A DNA stretch of 64,000 nucleotides from Plasmopara viticola (Eukaryota > Oomycota > Peronosporomycetes > Peronosporales > Peronosporaceae): the NCBI GenBank assembly GCA_001695595.3, contig MBPM02000018.1, positions 930,001-994,000 of the forward strand, in the 5' to 3' direction. Below are positions 1-11,771 of the stretch, piece by piece (the stretch's first letter is position 1; each line of letters opens with the position of its first letter). The notes beneath the pieces were generated by a model, which was not told where the DNA came from, ran no database searches, and saw only the letters and a program-made list of their open reading frames with translations. The translations under genes were made by a program, and so were the position numbers.

Positions 1-1973
1 TACCTCGTCGTTATCCACCTCAAGAATGTTGCAAATTGCGTGAGCTGCAAGATTTCCATCAGCTAGGCGCAAGTTGCCATAACGGCGCCCGTTCCGCTGC
101 GATATAATAATATTTGCTTGGTTCTGCGGACAATGAGTTTGGCGCTTCAAGTCATCCAGCAAGGCTTTGTCGCAACCATTGACAACCAGGTAGCTTCCTA
201 ACGTTCCCTTCAGCGCCACCTCAATCGCCACAGCAAAGTGCATAAATTTTTCAGGAAGCTTGACGTGAAGACCAAGAGGTCCTATGGGGGGTTCGGAAAA
301 ACGATGGCGATTTTGGTGAATGAGCTGCTGCAACTGCGGGATTCTGCTACCATACACCGCGAGACTATCCCGCTTTTGACCCCGTAGCAGATTTATTCGT
401 ACTTGCGTTTTCCCCATCTCGGCCTCGGCCTCTCGCAAATGGCGGACACATTTGTCGTGACGGATCTCCACTTCGTCCAATTCCTGGGGGCGCTTTTGAG
501 ATTGAATCTTTGTTTCAGACAATTCGCGCTCTCCATCTTGCACCTCTCCACGCTTTCTCTCAATCCGCTCACGCATTTCATCGTTGCGCTGCAATCGAGT
601 GTGCAGCATCACTTCATGGTTCTCACGCTTCTTTTGCACATCGTGTTGCAGGCGAGCAAGACGCTGATTCGCACGTTGCTTGGACTGCGTCAGCTGCTTC
701 AACTCTGCTTTACAGTTGTGCAAAGGTCGCCGTGCTTCACGAATGCGATTTTTCACGTCAGATTTCCGTTGGCTATTCTCGCTCATGCGAGCATTCACTT
801 CCTCCAACTTGTCATTTTTTTCCTTTTGTTTTCGTTCCATGTTGTCCACTGCCTCTTTTGTTTCTTCGTACTCGCCAGCGACTAATTCTGCATCGCGCTT
901 CTTTCGTCTCGTTTTCTTTTCCATCTTCGCCGCTAAAAGCTCCTTCTCTGCTACAAACGACCACGCAAGCTCCTTCTTTAGCACTTCAAATTCTTCTTCC
1001 AGTTTTCCAATCTAACAAGCAACATCACCAGGATCATCACAGTCTCACATCAACGAAAACGACTACTATAGATCACACAATTGCTCACACTCTGCGCCTC
1101 TTTCCACTGTTTCTTGGCCTCCTCCATTGCCTTCTCCAAAGTCGCAATCTTGGCTCGTTCTCTCTTTAGCGTCGACTCGGCAATGTGTCTCGTCTCTTCA
1201 TCAATTTTCGAGTAGGTCGTTCGCATCTTATACAGATCCGTCGACTGCAAGAAGAACTTGTACTTGTCCAGCGGATTGCCCTTGAGAAACAGCTTGGCGT
1301 TCTCCTGGTCCAAGATCGCGCACGGGTTCTCAGTCTGAATGTTCAAGTGATCCAACATCGCATCCAAGTCTGTCTTGAGCTTAGATACTAGCAGTCCCTT
1401 CTCGTCCTTGAGTCTATACTCGGCTGATCCGTCGCGGCGTATAAGTCTCTCGACCATGATTTTACGGCCAAACTTTTCAGGACGAAAGGAATCGCTGCCC
1501 ACTGCATCGTTTCTAAGCGTAATTCGCACCATTGCGTTGCCCTCGTGGCCGTGGCGAATGAGGTTCTTGATGCTCTTACCGCGGTGAGTGCTACGTGCGC
1601 TGGCACCTAGGCAGATCTGGATCGCAGCGATAATGGCGCTCTTCCCACTTCCATTCTCCCCAGTGATAAAGTTAATGTGTGGACATAACGAGACGCGGAG
1701 TTTGCGGTGGCACATGAAGTTTTCGCAATAAATTTCCTCCACAACGCCCATTTCCGTGTCAATATTCGCATCTAATTGAAACTGCTGCGCAGTGGATGTC
1801 TTCATGCGGCGCTTGTGACCGACCGCTACATCTTCGTCGATAACGTCGCCGGGTTCTATCACCTCGTCCGACACCGTCTCGTCCTCCGTCTCGCTGGTTG
1901 TCAAGGCTTCGACGTCATTGTGCCGCGACTTCTGTGCCTTTGCACGCACCCGACGAATCGCACACAGCTTCAT
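1..1973 (-). CDS. SMC6: SMC6, structural maintenance of chromosomes protein 6 (5' half; runs off the window)
   Basis: SMC6 is the ATPase that pairs with SMC5 in the nuclear SMC5/6 complex, which acts in recombinational repair and replication-fork stability. Exon 1 (1973-1089) encodes an acidic N-terminal tail and the Walker A motif GENGSGKS at residues 105-112, inside the SMC6-like context ENFMCHRKL...NFITG. The intron is 1088-1012 (77 bases, GTGAGC...TTAG, phase 0). Exon 2 (1011 down to 1) is open throughout. It first encodes a long charged coiled coil and then, near the left edge, hinge-like sequence (GPLGLHVKLPEKF and AIEVALKG). The second coiled-coil arm and the Walker B/signature head lie outside the window. 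I chose the ATG at 1973-1971. The frame is open further upstream to a TTG at 2069-2067, where a TGA (2093-2091) closes it. About 632 residues are visible; the full family length is about 1,100. Identity is secure; the exact start is less so. Confidence 0.93.
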
Positions 1974-2093
1974 AGAGTTGCCGAGGTCTCGTGTGCGCGA
2001 AGCACGGGGTCGAACGGCCCCGCGTGCGGACTTGACGTTGAAATGAGACTTGGCGCCAAAGCGAGACAAGGTGGCTTTTCTATACGCCTCTCA

Positions 2094-3045
2094 AGCCTTT
2101 TGACAAATCTTGATAGTGTTTGCTGCTACCAATAAAGTTGAGGTTCTTAAGACAAGGGGGAAACTTTTTCGCGATTTTACTTTTCGGCGATGGCGATTAA
2201 ATCTCTTAGAAGCCGCTTTGTATTTGAACGAATGGAAGTCGAATTATTTTTGTTGTGACCGTGCCAGATTGCTGTCGGAACCGATTCAACTCATAGTTTA
2301 GCTTTCTATTTCTATTGGTTGCCACTTGCTACCATACTTTCTCCGTCCGCAATCGAAGGCAAGCTTTAGTCGACCCATCGAGCCTAAATGGCTTGGCCTG
2401 CCATATCGTACATTAAGCATAACGCAGGAGCTCTTTGACTTCCTTAAAAATGGAATAGACAGGGTTTTTGAGATTTTAATAACAAGACGTTCTTGTCAAA
2501 GTCGAAAAAAGTACCGATCTTGGCCTTGAACGACATTTTAGCGTCATCTGTGACACTTAAGATTCTACTACTGGCTCTGCACTGCCGCAAGTTGTCGCTA
2601 AGGCTTGGATTGGGTGATCGCTGATTTAAAGCGGCAACTTTGAGCTACGATTTTTTGTCCATGACAAAGGGGTGCTTTCAACGAAGTATAATCTCGTCAA
2701 ATTTTGAGTATGCCTGCTAGGTTTGATGTCAATCGTCGTTTGTAAAAGTGATGCGCTTTAAGCTCAGCGACACAATTCTCTCACCTTTCTCTACGAAGTT
2801 TGATTCGTAAAAAGGAGAGCAAATGTTTTGGGTAATTTGTTTTTGCGCTGCTAAGATAATGAGCTTGCTCATATTGCTCAATGATCTTATATGTAAGACT
2901 TCAATTCGTGTTGTGTATACGTAAGATGACATGTGAGAAGTTCTGCTTACGTGTTCCAAGGAAAGATGAATTTGACTAAGTTTAATTACTTGGGTACGAT
3001 ATATAAAGTGCGCATAAGCGCGAGGCTACACTGGATCTCGTAAAA
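2094..3045. other. SMC6 upstream spacer
   Basis: Moderately AT-rich DNA between SMC6 and a decayed retroelement. It must hold the SMC6 promoter, but I could not pick out an oomycete initiator motif. The longest open frames here are under 80 codons and show no recognisable domain. Confidence 0.5.
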
Positions 3046-3049
3046 AGCC

Positions 3050-4035
3050 AATCTACCATATAATTGCACCGATTTGAAGGACTCACCACACGTAGTGGTA
3101 CCCGCATGATAAGGATACAAAGCACAATGTTTTCTATGAGGCCCAAGTTTATTGCCCAACGTCATCTTGGTGTACGGCTTGGTAAGCACACACACTGTTG
3201 GCGACCAATCTGGTCGCATGGGTCCGCACCTATGTTTCCATATGCAGAAATACCAGCAAAGTAAACTGGGTAAGATTGCTAGTGCAGTCCATAAGTAACG
3301 ATTTTGTGCTCAGCCGGCCTAATGATTTGCTAGTATCGTGGCCTTTGCTAATTACCTCAAAAAGACTAGCCATGAAGCTGTGCCGGGCACGGTCGGCACT
3401 ACCAAATAGTAGCGCTTCCCCTCGCTCTCATTTGAGAAAACATGAACTTTAGCTTTCTGCGAAAGTTTCATAGTGCTTGGCACCAGACCGAACATGTACA
3501 TTGTAAAGCATCTGCCTACTGATGGACAAACCGAGTGAGTGAATTGTGCTATCGAAGTCTTGCTGCGCAGTGAGTGCGCGAATAAGTCAAGGCGTTGATG
3601 CATGCCCCACTCATTGGTTTGCGTTCAGAAGCGGCTATCTTGGCTCCAGCTAATCCGCCATTTTTGCGTTAATGGGTATGTAACACTTGCATCCGTTGAC
3701 ACATCCAAATTGTGGCTCTAAGCTTGACAATGTCGAAATTACGAGCGGCTTGTTCATATCAGCCTTTCCACAATGCATAATCCACTCGATGAATTTGGAA
3801 ATCATCCTAGAATATAATTGACATCTTGGGGAGAGCCACAATCATATTTCCTGACACATCCTCTAAAGGTATTACAGCTGACTGGTCGGATACGAACTTG
3901 TACTTCTTTCGCAGATTCTATCCAGTTAAATTATAAATCGCAATGGTGCTTTTGTGTCTCACCGAGCTATTATTTCTGGGCTTTGACTGATCAGATACAA
4001 AAGCTGACACTCAAATTGGTCAGCACTGGCCATTA
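3050..4035 (+). mobile_element. Degenerate Ty3/gypsy integrase fragment
   Basis: A relic of the integrase end of a Ty3/gypsy pol gene, broken into several frames. The plus strand at 3060-3290 reads, with frame changes, like the integrase N-terminal zinc region (HLGVR...THTLVATNLVAWVRTYV), matching the family pattern of His residues followed by a 'WV..YV..C..C' segment. At 3515-3540 the peptide TDGQTE is followed by a TGA and then VN; in gypsy integrases the conserved string is TDGQTE-R-VN, so one Arg codon (CGA) appears to have become TGA. Many other stops follow. No reverse transcriptase or LTR could be tied to it. Ends are approximate. Confidence 0.6.
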
Positions 4036-4605
4036 ACTCGCGCTAAGGGAAGCATGGAGTATGCAGGGTACCATTTAATGATCCGTTTCAACGACTCGGT
4101 TTAGTGGAACAAGCCGAAGGCTCTTCGGACTCGATTTAAAAGATGTTTTTTTACCCTCGGATGCCGAGGTTGACGAGTCATTAAGTGTCGCTCGCTTAAA
4201 ACCCAGGGTGACCGAAGGTAACCGAGTGTGCTCTAGGAGTAATCAAATTGTCACACACTGGCATAGTATACTTACACCAATACAACGCAAGGTAATGAAG
4301 CATTATATCTGACTGTATCAGATCGCGACGATGAATTGGACACAATCAACAAAGTGGTCGATCACCCAAGAGTCTATTCTTCCAAAATAAGCTCTTAGGC
4401 TTAAACAGTTTGCTGTGCAGACTTTTGTAAAGTGGCATTCGTATATCTAAATGACGTAAATTTACTTATCATAGACTCAAATTTCACGTGGTCGTAATGG
4501 GAAAGAAGGTAGCCGAATCGCACGAAACCAGCAAGTTTCACGTATAACAATACTGTGTGACGCAAGTCAAGTGATGTTTTGAACTTTAGCATAAAGACAG
4601 TGCAG

Positions 4606-4645
4606 AGCAGAGTCCTGCACTGGGTACCCAGTGCAGGACTCTGCT
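4606..4645. repeat. 40-base perfect palindrome
   Basis: Bases 4606-4645 equal their own reverse complement over all 40 positions, centred on GGGTACCC (4622-4629). The outer arm begins AGCAGAGTCCTGCACTGG. It could form a loopless cruciform. It sits at the left end of a G-rich block, and its inner repeat TGCAGGACTCT recurs at 4907-4917. Confidence 0.9.
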
Positions 4646-4917
4646 TTGGATGGGCATGGGTACGCGGGTCCAGTCGGTGGGTGGGTGTGGTTGGGCAGTG
4701 ACAGGGGAGCGTGGGCATGGGTGGGTACGGCGTATGCCGGTTCGCTAACATTCCGCCCGCTGGCGGCTGGGTATGTACGGCTACAGCCAGGTGGTCGTGG
4801 AAATGGAAGGGCATGCGTAGTCGCAAAATGAACGTGGGTGGGATGGGTGGTCAAAGCCCGCCCGTGCGTAGCGTGGGTAATCATAGGTTTTCAACGAAAA
4901 AATCGTTGCAGGACTCT
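4609..4917. mobile_element. Candidate short non-autonomous element (Helitron/Helentron- or MITE-like)
   Basis: The block is bounded on the left by AGAGTCCTGCA (within the palindrome) and on the right by its inverse TGCAGGACTCT (4907-4917). Just inside the right end is a hairpin, CAACGA-AAAAA-TCGTTG (4892-4908), followed seven bases later by CTAG and then T. A 3' hairpin followed by CTRR-T is the Helitron signature, and short inverted ends are known from Helentrons. The interior is G-rich and repetitive (many GGGT and GGGTGGGT runs), unlike its AT-rich surroundings. No transposase is present. The alternative is a local palindromic rearrangement around a G-rich minisatellite. Confidence 0.35.
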
Positions 4918-7900
4918 AGTGCTGAGTACTGAACAAATCATGATCTAATAACAACTACTTGATTTCTATTAGAAGTACAAAAAATAACTGTGAAACATTT
5001 TTCCCACGGTGATTGTTTATTAGTAAGCCCGAAAAAAGTTCAGATCACATTTCGATGTGTAAGAGCTGTATTAGGTACTATTGCTTGAGTGAAAATATCC
5101 CTCGAAGTCAGGCAGATAGTGGTCTGTAGTTTGTATCATCTCTAAGTGTGTGACAAGAAATATAGATCGAAACACTCGCCATTTTTATGGCTGCGGCAGC
5201 CCCACTAAATGAGCAAGCAAGCCGTCGTGAAGCGTTACCGAGCAAGCAAGCAAAAGCGCAAAAGTTTGACTTGGGCTTTAGCAGAATAATTTTGATGAGA
5301 TAGTGGAGATGTCTTGAGCCATAAGCTCTGGCTAATGTCACACTGTGCACAAAATATGGAGCCCATTAAAATGTAGCACAACCTTCGGTAAGTTATAATG
5401 AGCAAACTGTAAAGACCGGATCATAGCTTACGATGTACATCCTTGGTCATCAGGATGATATCTCAAATGATCTTTTTATGCTGGCAAACAGCATGTCAAA
5501 GCCTTCATGCAGTGATGACAAAGCTGTGGAGTGCTAGCGACAGCCAATGGGATCTCTTAGATGTCTTAACTAAAGCGACAAAACCAACAAGAAGACACTC
5601 TTAATGCAAAAGGCTTTTGGTGAAGCAAGCCTAAAATTACTTTCACAAAATATCGTGTAGATTCACTTTTTATCGAACTTACCGGGATCGGCTATCGATG
5701 CAACGGTGCTTTATGCGCAGATATGATAGCGTACAATACTTTTGACATGCTTAAGCGTAGCAAGGCGTGTGAAAAGGATGTTGTGCAGCATGACTGTAAC
5801 GTTCCTCGGTATTTCTCATGGGCGCACCGAGGCTGCATGTCATTCTTTACTTCGATAAGCTTTTGTCCTGTTGTGGCTGACGCTTCTTATACATTTTATA
5901 GTGAAGAAGTTAAATATAAAACATTGATATTTTAGTAAAAAAGATAAAGTAGCAAATGCATGTATCGAATTATTGCCATGATCGCAATTCTACGATCTTG
6001 AGGATATATAACGATTGGAGTACGGAGTAATGCTCGTCTTCTTAGCATCAAGTCGTTATCTAGCGGCATCAGCATGAAATTAATGCAAACCACGAGTATC
6101 ATCAGCATCGTCCATATTGGTCAGCGCAGTTGTCTACAAACGTCAGGTAGGCTCGCTTCATCGGCAGGAATGCATTTTGTAGACTGATGAGCTCGTAAAA
6201 GATCATTACTGTCTCAATAAAAGTTTCGGCGAGAATGTGCCACCTTGCCTAACACCTGCGGCCAACAGATTACACCAAAGCAGCCATTCAGCAGAGAAAA
6301 GTAATGAACACTCCATTAAATAACCTCTTTACGCACGCGCTGAAAGCTACACCAAATCCAAAAAAACAACCAGACAGTGTTTCGGCTGATATTATACACT
6401 CGAGATGCCGCCAAGGCAACAAAGACCTTCGTCAAATATACAGTCATAGCTAGGAATGCGTAAACAGGAGCGGGCGAGAACTAAATGAAGGTATACGCGA
6501 ACCATAATTGACGAATTACACGATTTAAAAAAATACAAACAGCTCCTTCACGTTTCGCTCAGCCGACAATAACGCAGCTGTAATTCGCATACGTCTGTGT
6601 CTCCTTGCATTGGCAATAAAAGAAAAAGCGGCACATTGTTCAGATAACGCTATTCTTCCGAAGCGGTATGATCGTCAAAACAAGCAGTGCTCCAGCACAG
6701 AGCAATTAGGCGCAGGTTGCTTTATGAGCCGGGGAGGGCAGGATCACTGAGTGTGCTAAAGCAAAGCTTGGCACGGAGACCATATCTACTAGTCACTTAA
6801 AATAGATGCAGCTAGACAGGTCGATTGTGGCGAAAGTAAGAGCTACCCACAGCTACTTTCAATGAGCCAACAAGCATACGCGTGATTGGCCCGGCCACTC
6901 TGACAAATAATCTTCTGGAAATGAAGATACGATGTATGATTGGTATAAAGTGCTGGTTTTAGGCACCGCTTTTCGGGCGTGTGTTTGCATTTCACCCACT
7001 TTTAGAAAAATAGCCCCAGTACAAATTGCAGTGGTTGAGTAGAAGGAACAGATTTAACTATCACCCGCATCAAGTCTAAAGAGACACACTATCACCCGCC
7101 TATGGAAGGAGAGAGCAGAAATATCTGACTGACCTGTATATTGTCCTGATAAATATGCTTCTTGGCTGTAGTGAGGCGCTTAGCTTATGTTTGTGCTGGC
7201 TCAGATCAAAGGCGGTGACTAAAGATGGGAGACCGAGAAAGTTTAGGTCTCCCGAGAGGAAAGACTGAGGCGACGATGAGCGTCAGCCCTGGCAATCGAG
7301 CTAAGGGGCGGTCAGCAGTACACCTTACAAGGCTTACGACGGTGGTGAAAGGTGCCCTTGGCTGCAAAGGTGGGATACGATCGGGAATCTATGCTCAAGC
7401 CAGCAAATCAAGAAGTAGCCTCCAATATTGGGGGCCATACGTCAATGTGACCGATGAAAAACATATAAGGTATTCTCGCCTTGCAGCGTTTATGCAGATA
7501 AGCACTTCAAATTGCACTTTGAGAAAAGTTGTTTTGACAAAGACAGGATCGATTCTGGAAGTAATGAAAAGAGGCAGCTTATCTACCAGGTTGTAGGGCT
7601 CGCGGGCTCACCAGTCACAACGAAGCTAATCGTTGCCGAGCACAGCGATATTTGCTGACATAGACGAAATTGATTCGCTAGTGGGCCACGGTATGATCAA
7701 TGTATGTAAAGTGCGAGCCCCGTATAAATTGATGCAGCGAGACCATGATTGGCAGCACCTTAATGCTGGCCAACAAGGTGCTAGTATCCAAGTTTCGTGT
7801 TTTGTAAGGTTTGTAGGAAGATCCAGTTTTCGAAGACATTGTAATAAAATGCGGGAAATACAGTTTTTCGAATAGACAGTGTCGAAAACCGTGCCCGATT

Positions 7901-9095
7901 GTTCTACCTTGCCGCTCAGGGTCATTGCGGTCGCGTGGGATATTCTGCTTCAATTATTGATACCGCTATGGAATCAGGTTTTGATGCGACCGTCAAGAGA
8001 GCTATATAATTTGTTGCAAACTTCGGCGTGTGATTATTTAGATTCGTCGTATTAGTCGTCATCGACCAAGTTATATCCGTTGTCAAGACCATTATTGAAT
8101 TAATTATAGAGTAATTGTGAACCCATCTGCTGAAGCGGTCGTCAAGCCATTAGCAAAGCCGGTTACCGAAGTGGATGTTAATTAAAATCTTAAATTTGTA
8201 TACAACTTATCACCACCACAAACATTGGATTAGGAATAACGCTATTGGCTTTGGAAATGTAAGCTATTAAATGCATAGAAGAGGCAAACATATTCTAAAA
8301 GACGTGAGAAATGCGCATGTTTTGCAGGTCGCGGATGGCAAAGTAAAGAAATGTCTTTTTATTCAGCAATTAAGCTATGTTGATGGATCGGCTTTTGTGA
8401 AATTTGTGCATAATATGAGTGAAACATACTTAATCAAGGATTTTACCGATTGTGGATTGTGACCACAAGCTCACCGACCATGGAGTCACATATAAGACGC
8501 CCAATAAGTTGGATACATAGATGACTACAACTTATACGGCTTTCTTTATGCAAGCACTCGAACACATTGATCTCAAATTTGCTATATACGAAGGCAACAA
8601 TGACTTTTTGATTGTGTAAACCAAATTGTGGTCGAGTTATAATACTATCTTGACTAGTTATCATTTCGTCTTACGACGCGTAAATTGTAGCCATATGTCA
8701 AGCTTTAATCACACACATACAAAGAAAATCTTCTACACAAGTTAGCGATATTGAGAATTCTTAAGCCACATATGTAGTTATCACCAGCCATTCACCTGGA
8801 AAGGATCACTTTTATTCCAGAGTAAAACTGAGGGAAGTTAAACAAGTAAGGAAAAAGCATTCAACTTAACCTTGACTGCGCGTTCGTGCTCAATACTGCT
8901 TCGGTCATGGCATACACAGATCACGGTTCAACAATCAGTCTGTATATCAACTTTGTCGAGTCCAGTGATACGTTTGTTGACAAATCTATTAAGAGATGAG
9001 CAAAAATTTGGAGTACGATCCGTTTGACTTTCAGAGTAACACGGTCGCGGAGGAAGCTTCTTCAAAAGTCATAATTTAAAAAACGCTTGGGCGGC
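4918..9095. other. Gene-poor region, nothing recognised
   Basis: About 4.2 kb without a convincing gene. A 123-codon plus-strand open frame at 7225-7596 has an ATG but no recognisable domain, signal peptide or intron and is probably chance. Small direct repeats (GAGCAAGCAA twice near 5210-5250) are present. Scattered short frames suggest old decayed sequence, but I could not assign any family. Confidence 0.5.
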
Positions 9096-9114
9096 GAAAG
9101 GGGCGAGGTCGATT

Positions 9115-9345
9115 AAAGAGGAGGATTGTTAGTTGCATAAAGCAGATTGAGGAGTGATATGAGATGGAAATCAATCATGGATTTTTGTCTTGCTACAGCT
9201 TAACAGGTGGCTTTCAGCCATCTACTGATACCATCCTAAAGGCTGTCATTCTTCCTTACTCCATCTGGCTTTATTCACATCACAAATCACTTTTGATCGA
9301 TAAATTTTCTTGACTCCTAATGATTATGGGCCCTCACAGAAACGT
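9115..9345. repeat. LTR-like dispersed repeat (copy 1)
   Basis: This segment aligns by eye, in the same orientation, with 45,595-45,805: both contain GAGGAGTGATAT/GAGAAGTGATAT, then CTTGCTACAGC.TAAC.GGTGGCT.TCAGCCATC, then matching tails ending near AATG.TTATGGG. The 9.1 kb copy follows a purine run (AAAGAGGAGGAT) and begins TGTTAG, which resembles a polypurine tract and LTR start. It is probably a solo or relic LTR of a gypsy element; the orientation and exact ends are uncertain. Confidence 0.5.
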
Positions 9346-10055
9346 TCTATTTCATCGCGTATTCACAAATCGGGTGACACAATGTAATAAATTCAAATGA
9401 ATAATTGCATTTCGCGTAATGAAGATGAATACATGCAATTATGGGAATTGAGGTGGAGTGCAACTTTACTAAAAATCTACAGCTAAAGGCCACGTGAAAT
9501 AAAATTGTTGGCTTCCAATTCGCACGCTCATATCGACTTAAAACAATTAATGGAATTGCTATTGCGAGGTCAATTTTAAGCCATATCTCGGCAAATGACG
9601 AATCATATTCGAAAGATAATCAAAGATTGTGGAATTGCTCCAATCCATTGAAAGTACGATTCATTTCGGATTTGTATCCATCCATTTACTTTTATTTGAC
9701 AATAGAGTGTATGACAATTAAGTGGTAAGCACAATCGATATCCCAGAGGTAATAAAAATTTGTAAGTACATGAACTAGAGCTTTGAAATCCTTGAGACGC
9801 CGCTACCTGACGTGTACTCATACCTTTAAGTCACGGAAGAAGAGGACCTTGAGTTTATTCACTATCTGATCGCATGGTGTCTAAGACGTTTACACGGATC
9901 AGAAAAAAGCATTTAGGTCAATTTCGTACGTTTTCATGGTGGATTATTAGACAGACGAGTGCCAGACGGCTTGACCTGTCATTGAGCGTATCCTTCACTT
10001 GCCTATTTAAATGCAAAAAAAGTTTGACGCTCTTTTTCATTTAGCTGTTTTTCAA
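9346..10055. other. Spacer, nothing recognised
   Basis: AT-rich sequence between the LTR-like repeat and the inverted CRN-flanking segment. No open frame of note and no repeat I could match elsewhere in the window. Confidence 0.5.
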
Positions 10056-10684
10056 GCAATGTGTTCGATCCGACCTTTTCTTGCATCGTAACTTATACTT
10101 GGTCCCAGAAATAATATTAAGTGCCGATGTCGTCCTGTTATGCGAGAAGCAAATGCTGTGCCGACTTCCCTTGTCTTAACGAAAGGGAGTTGAAGTTCCA
10201 CTATTAAAGAAATGATAGATAATGTTGTCTAGCTGGATAAAACATCCCTAAAGACAGGTTGAGATTAAAAGGGATAAAAGGGGATGGAAATACTATATAT
10301 TATACAACCATCTAGAAGATGTCGGACCTTCAGTACTTAAATGTTGTAAAGACCGACAGAGAGGCGCACAATTGGGGTACGTGCAGTCATTGATGCTTTT
10401 AACAAGCAATTGATTGATTTTTCTTATCAATCCATTGATTATTTTTACCTACCAATTGTTTTGATATCAAACTTTTTCGACCGCACCTCTGTCACGAAAG
10501 TAGAAATATAGGTTTATGGTAGCTGCGGTCGCCACAACGCCAAACGACAAGGTCTTGATGCTGGTGGTGCAACATGAACTGAGAATGTGCGTCATAGGCA
10601 AACGAGAAAGTAGGGCATTGGATTGGTATGTAGTATGAAATAAAAGTTCGTCTAGTTTTTGTTAATATCTATAAGATGCGATAA

Positions 10685-11005
10685 TGTAATGTATTACGTT
10701 ATCGCGTTGCCAAGTTATGCACGTGCTAGGCTCAATCTGGCTAGTCCACGGCATAGAGTGGTGTCCGCATACGTCGGGTCTCGTTCGGCGGGCAGTGTAG
10801 CCAGCACCGAGGTCGTGAGGGTCTTCCATTATTTTGTTTAGCTCTGACTTGGTAAGAGCCCAGGTGGCGCCCTGGTGCAGGAGACCGTCGCGTTGAGGGT
10901 GAGACTCGTTAGAGACCTGCAGATGCCCGAGAGCACCTGCCCGAAGCGCGCGAGCATTTAGCCCCCGCGCTTGGAAGGAGGGCGTCACCCCAACCTTTTC
11001 CGAAG
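10685..11005 (-). mobile_element. SINE-like retroposon, 321 bases, with 12-base target duplication
   Basis: Flanked on both sides by AAGATGCGATAA (10,673-10,684 and 11,006-11,017). On the minus strand the element starts around CTTCGGAAAAGGTTGGGG and ends with a TAATACATTACA tail. The paralogous plus-strand segment near 15,840 has the same flanks without the insertion, so it serves as an empty site. A second full-length copy lies at 14,271-14,646 and a 3' fragment at 28,339-28,407. The interior has a GC-rich hairpin (GCAGGTGC...GCA[C/T]CTGC). The tail of AATAC units and the variable target-site length are typical of non-LTR retroposition (SINE or truncated LINE). I could not identify a tRNA-type promoter. 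Confidence 0.75.
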
Positions 11006-11112
11006 AAGATGCGATAAGGTAGTAAAAATATAGCATATCGCAAATGAGCGAGCTTTAGATCGTCGAAGCAAACTTAGTCGCTAAGAAAAAAAATCATTTA
11101 TTGGTCTTCATG

Positions 11113-11260
11113 TTAAGCCTTCAATCGCTTTTCTTTGGTAGAAGAAAGCAGCTCATCCGGAGTACGGGAGCCTTCACTTCGCGCCTCTTGCTCTTCTTCA
11201 ATTATTTCTTGGACAACTTGATTCACTAGCTTCGCATCACCTTGAAAAATCTTTATTATC
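11113..11260 (-). pseudogene. CRN effector C-terminal fragment
   Basis: The minus strand encodes a short tail (FKGDAKLVNQVVQEI ... PDELLSSTKEKRLKA, then stop at 11,113) that parallels the C-terminal tails of the two plus-strand CRN pseudogenes (FQGDAHDVDQVVKKI at ~18,660 and PDELLSSTKDKRLKV at ~15,690). Upstream on the minus strand the frame degenerates, so only the last ~45 codons are recognisable. It belongs to the inverted segment described for 10,060-11,260. Confidence 0.6.
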
Positions 11261-11513
11261 GTACAGTACAGCCGCTTTTGCGATGTGAAAGCGAAAAGCT
11301 AGATAAATAACGCCTTGTAAAAGACATCAATACTGCAAACAAAGATTACGCAGGATTTGTATGAGTAATTTTGTCAAATTAATCAGCATTATTTTGAGCT
11401 TCTTTCACAGCTATACGTTTTCTTCACGACTGCCGAATCATCAACGTCAATATATAGTCTTCCATCTGATAAAGCGTGAGATTTTTGCAACGTCAAAAAT
11501 TGCGACTAGAATA

Positions 11514-11771
11514 CTATATACTAGCGGTGTTAGTAAGAATCTGCCTGAGGTGCTTCGCATCCACACAAAAAAGTCGTTTCACGTCTTGTATCGTTGGATC
11601 TGGATTATCCTTATGCTGAAACTTTTCGTACGACAGCCAAAATTTTCGTTTAAGTCTAGAGTTTGAATGCTTTGCGTCAGTAAGTGCCTCGCTGTGCCAA
11701 TATGTTGTGCTAACGTCACCCACGTCATCAACGCGATGCCGAATGCGCATAATTGTCGCATTGAGGCCCAT
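11514..11771 (-). other. Unrecognised open frame, 85 codons
   Basis: A minus-strand frame beginning MGLNATIMRIRHRV and ending LRQILTNTASI has a balanced, charged composition that looks more coding than most frames nearby, but no domain, signal peptide or paralogue is visible. It ends at tandem stops and could be an exon remnant of a decayed gene lying upstream of the CRN tail. Confidence 0.25.

Larger units (their letters stand above)
10060..11260 (-). repeat. Left arm of an inverted duplication (CRN 3' end plus intergenic spacer)
   Basis: Read on the minus strand, this segment matches the plus strand at about 15,560-16,340. Shared blocks include GCTTCGACG.TCT..A.GCTCGCTC.TTTGCGAT, the string TATGACGCACATTCTCAGTTC, GCGTTGTGG.GACCGCAGCTACCATA, and TAATCTCAACCTGTCT near the far end. 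The arm therefore copies the CRN-to-CRN spacer, including what would be the upstream region of a CRN gene, plus a CRN C-terminal tail. It is enlarged by the SINE-like insertion at 10,685-11,005, which the right arm lacks. Confidence 0.8.

Noticed and set aside
403..1169. Long plus-strand open frames (160, 219 and 111 codons)
   Set aside because: They lie antisense to the SMC6 exons, whose minus-strand translation is clearly SMC6 with Walker A and hinge-like sequence.
4401..4932. Pro/Gly-rich open frames of 66-141 codons on both strands
   Set aside because: They come from the G-rich repeat block and its complement; composition is low-complexity and there is no domain or start context.
7225..7596. 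123-codon open frame as a gene
   Set aside because: No domain, signal peptide, intron or paralogue is visible, and composition is unlike the real genes nearby; kept only as a remark.
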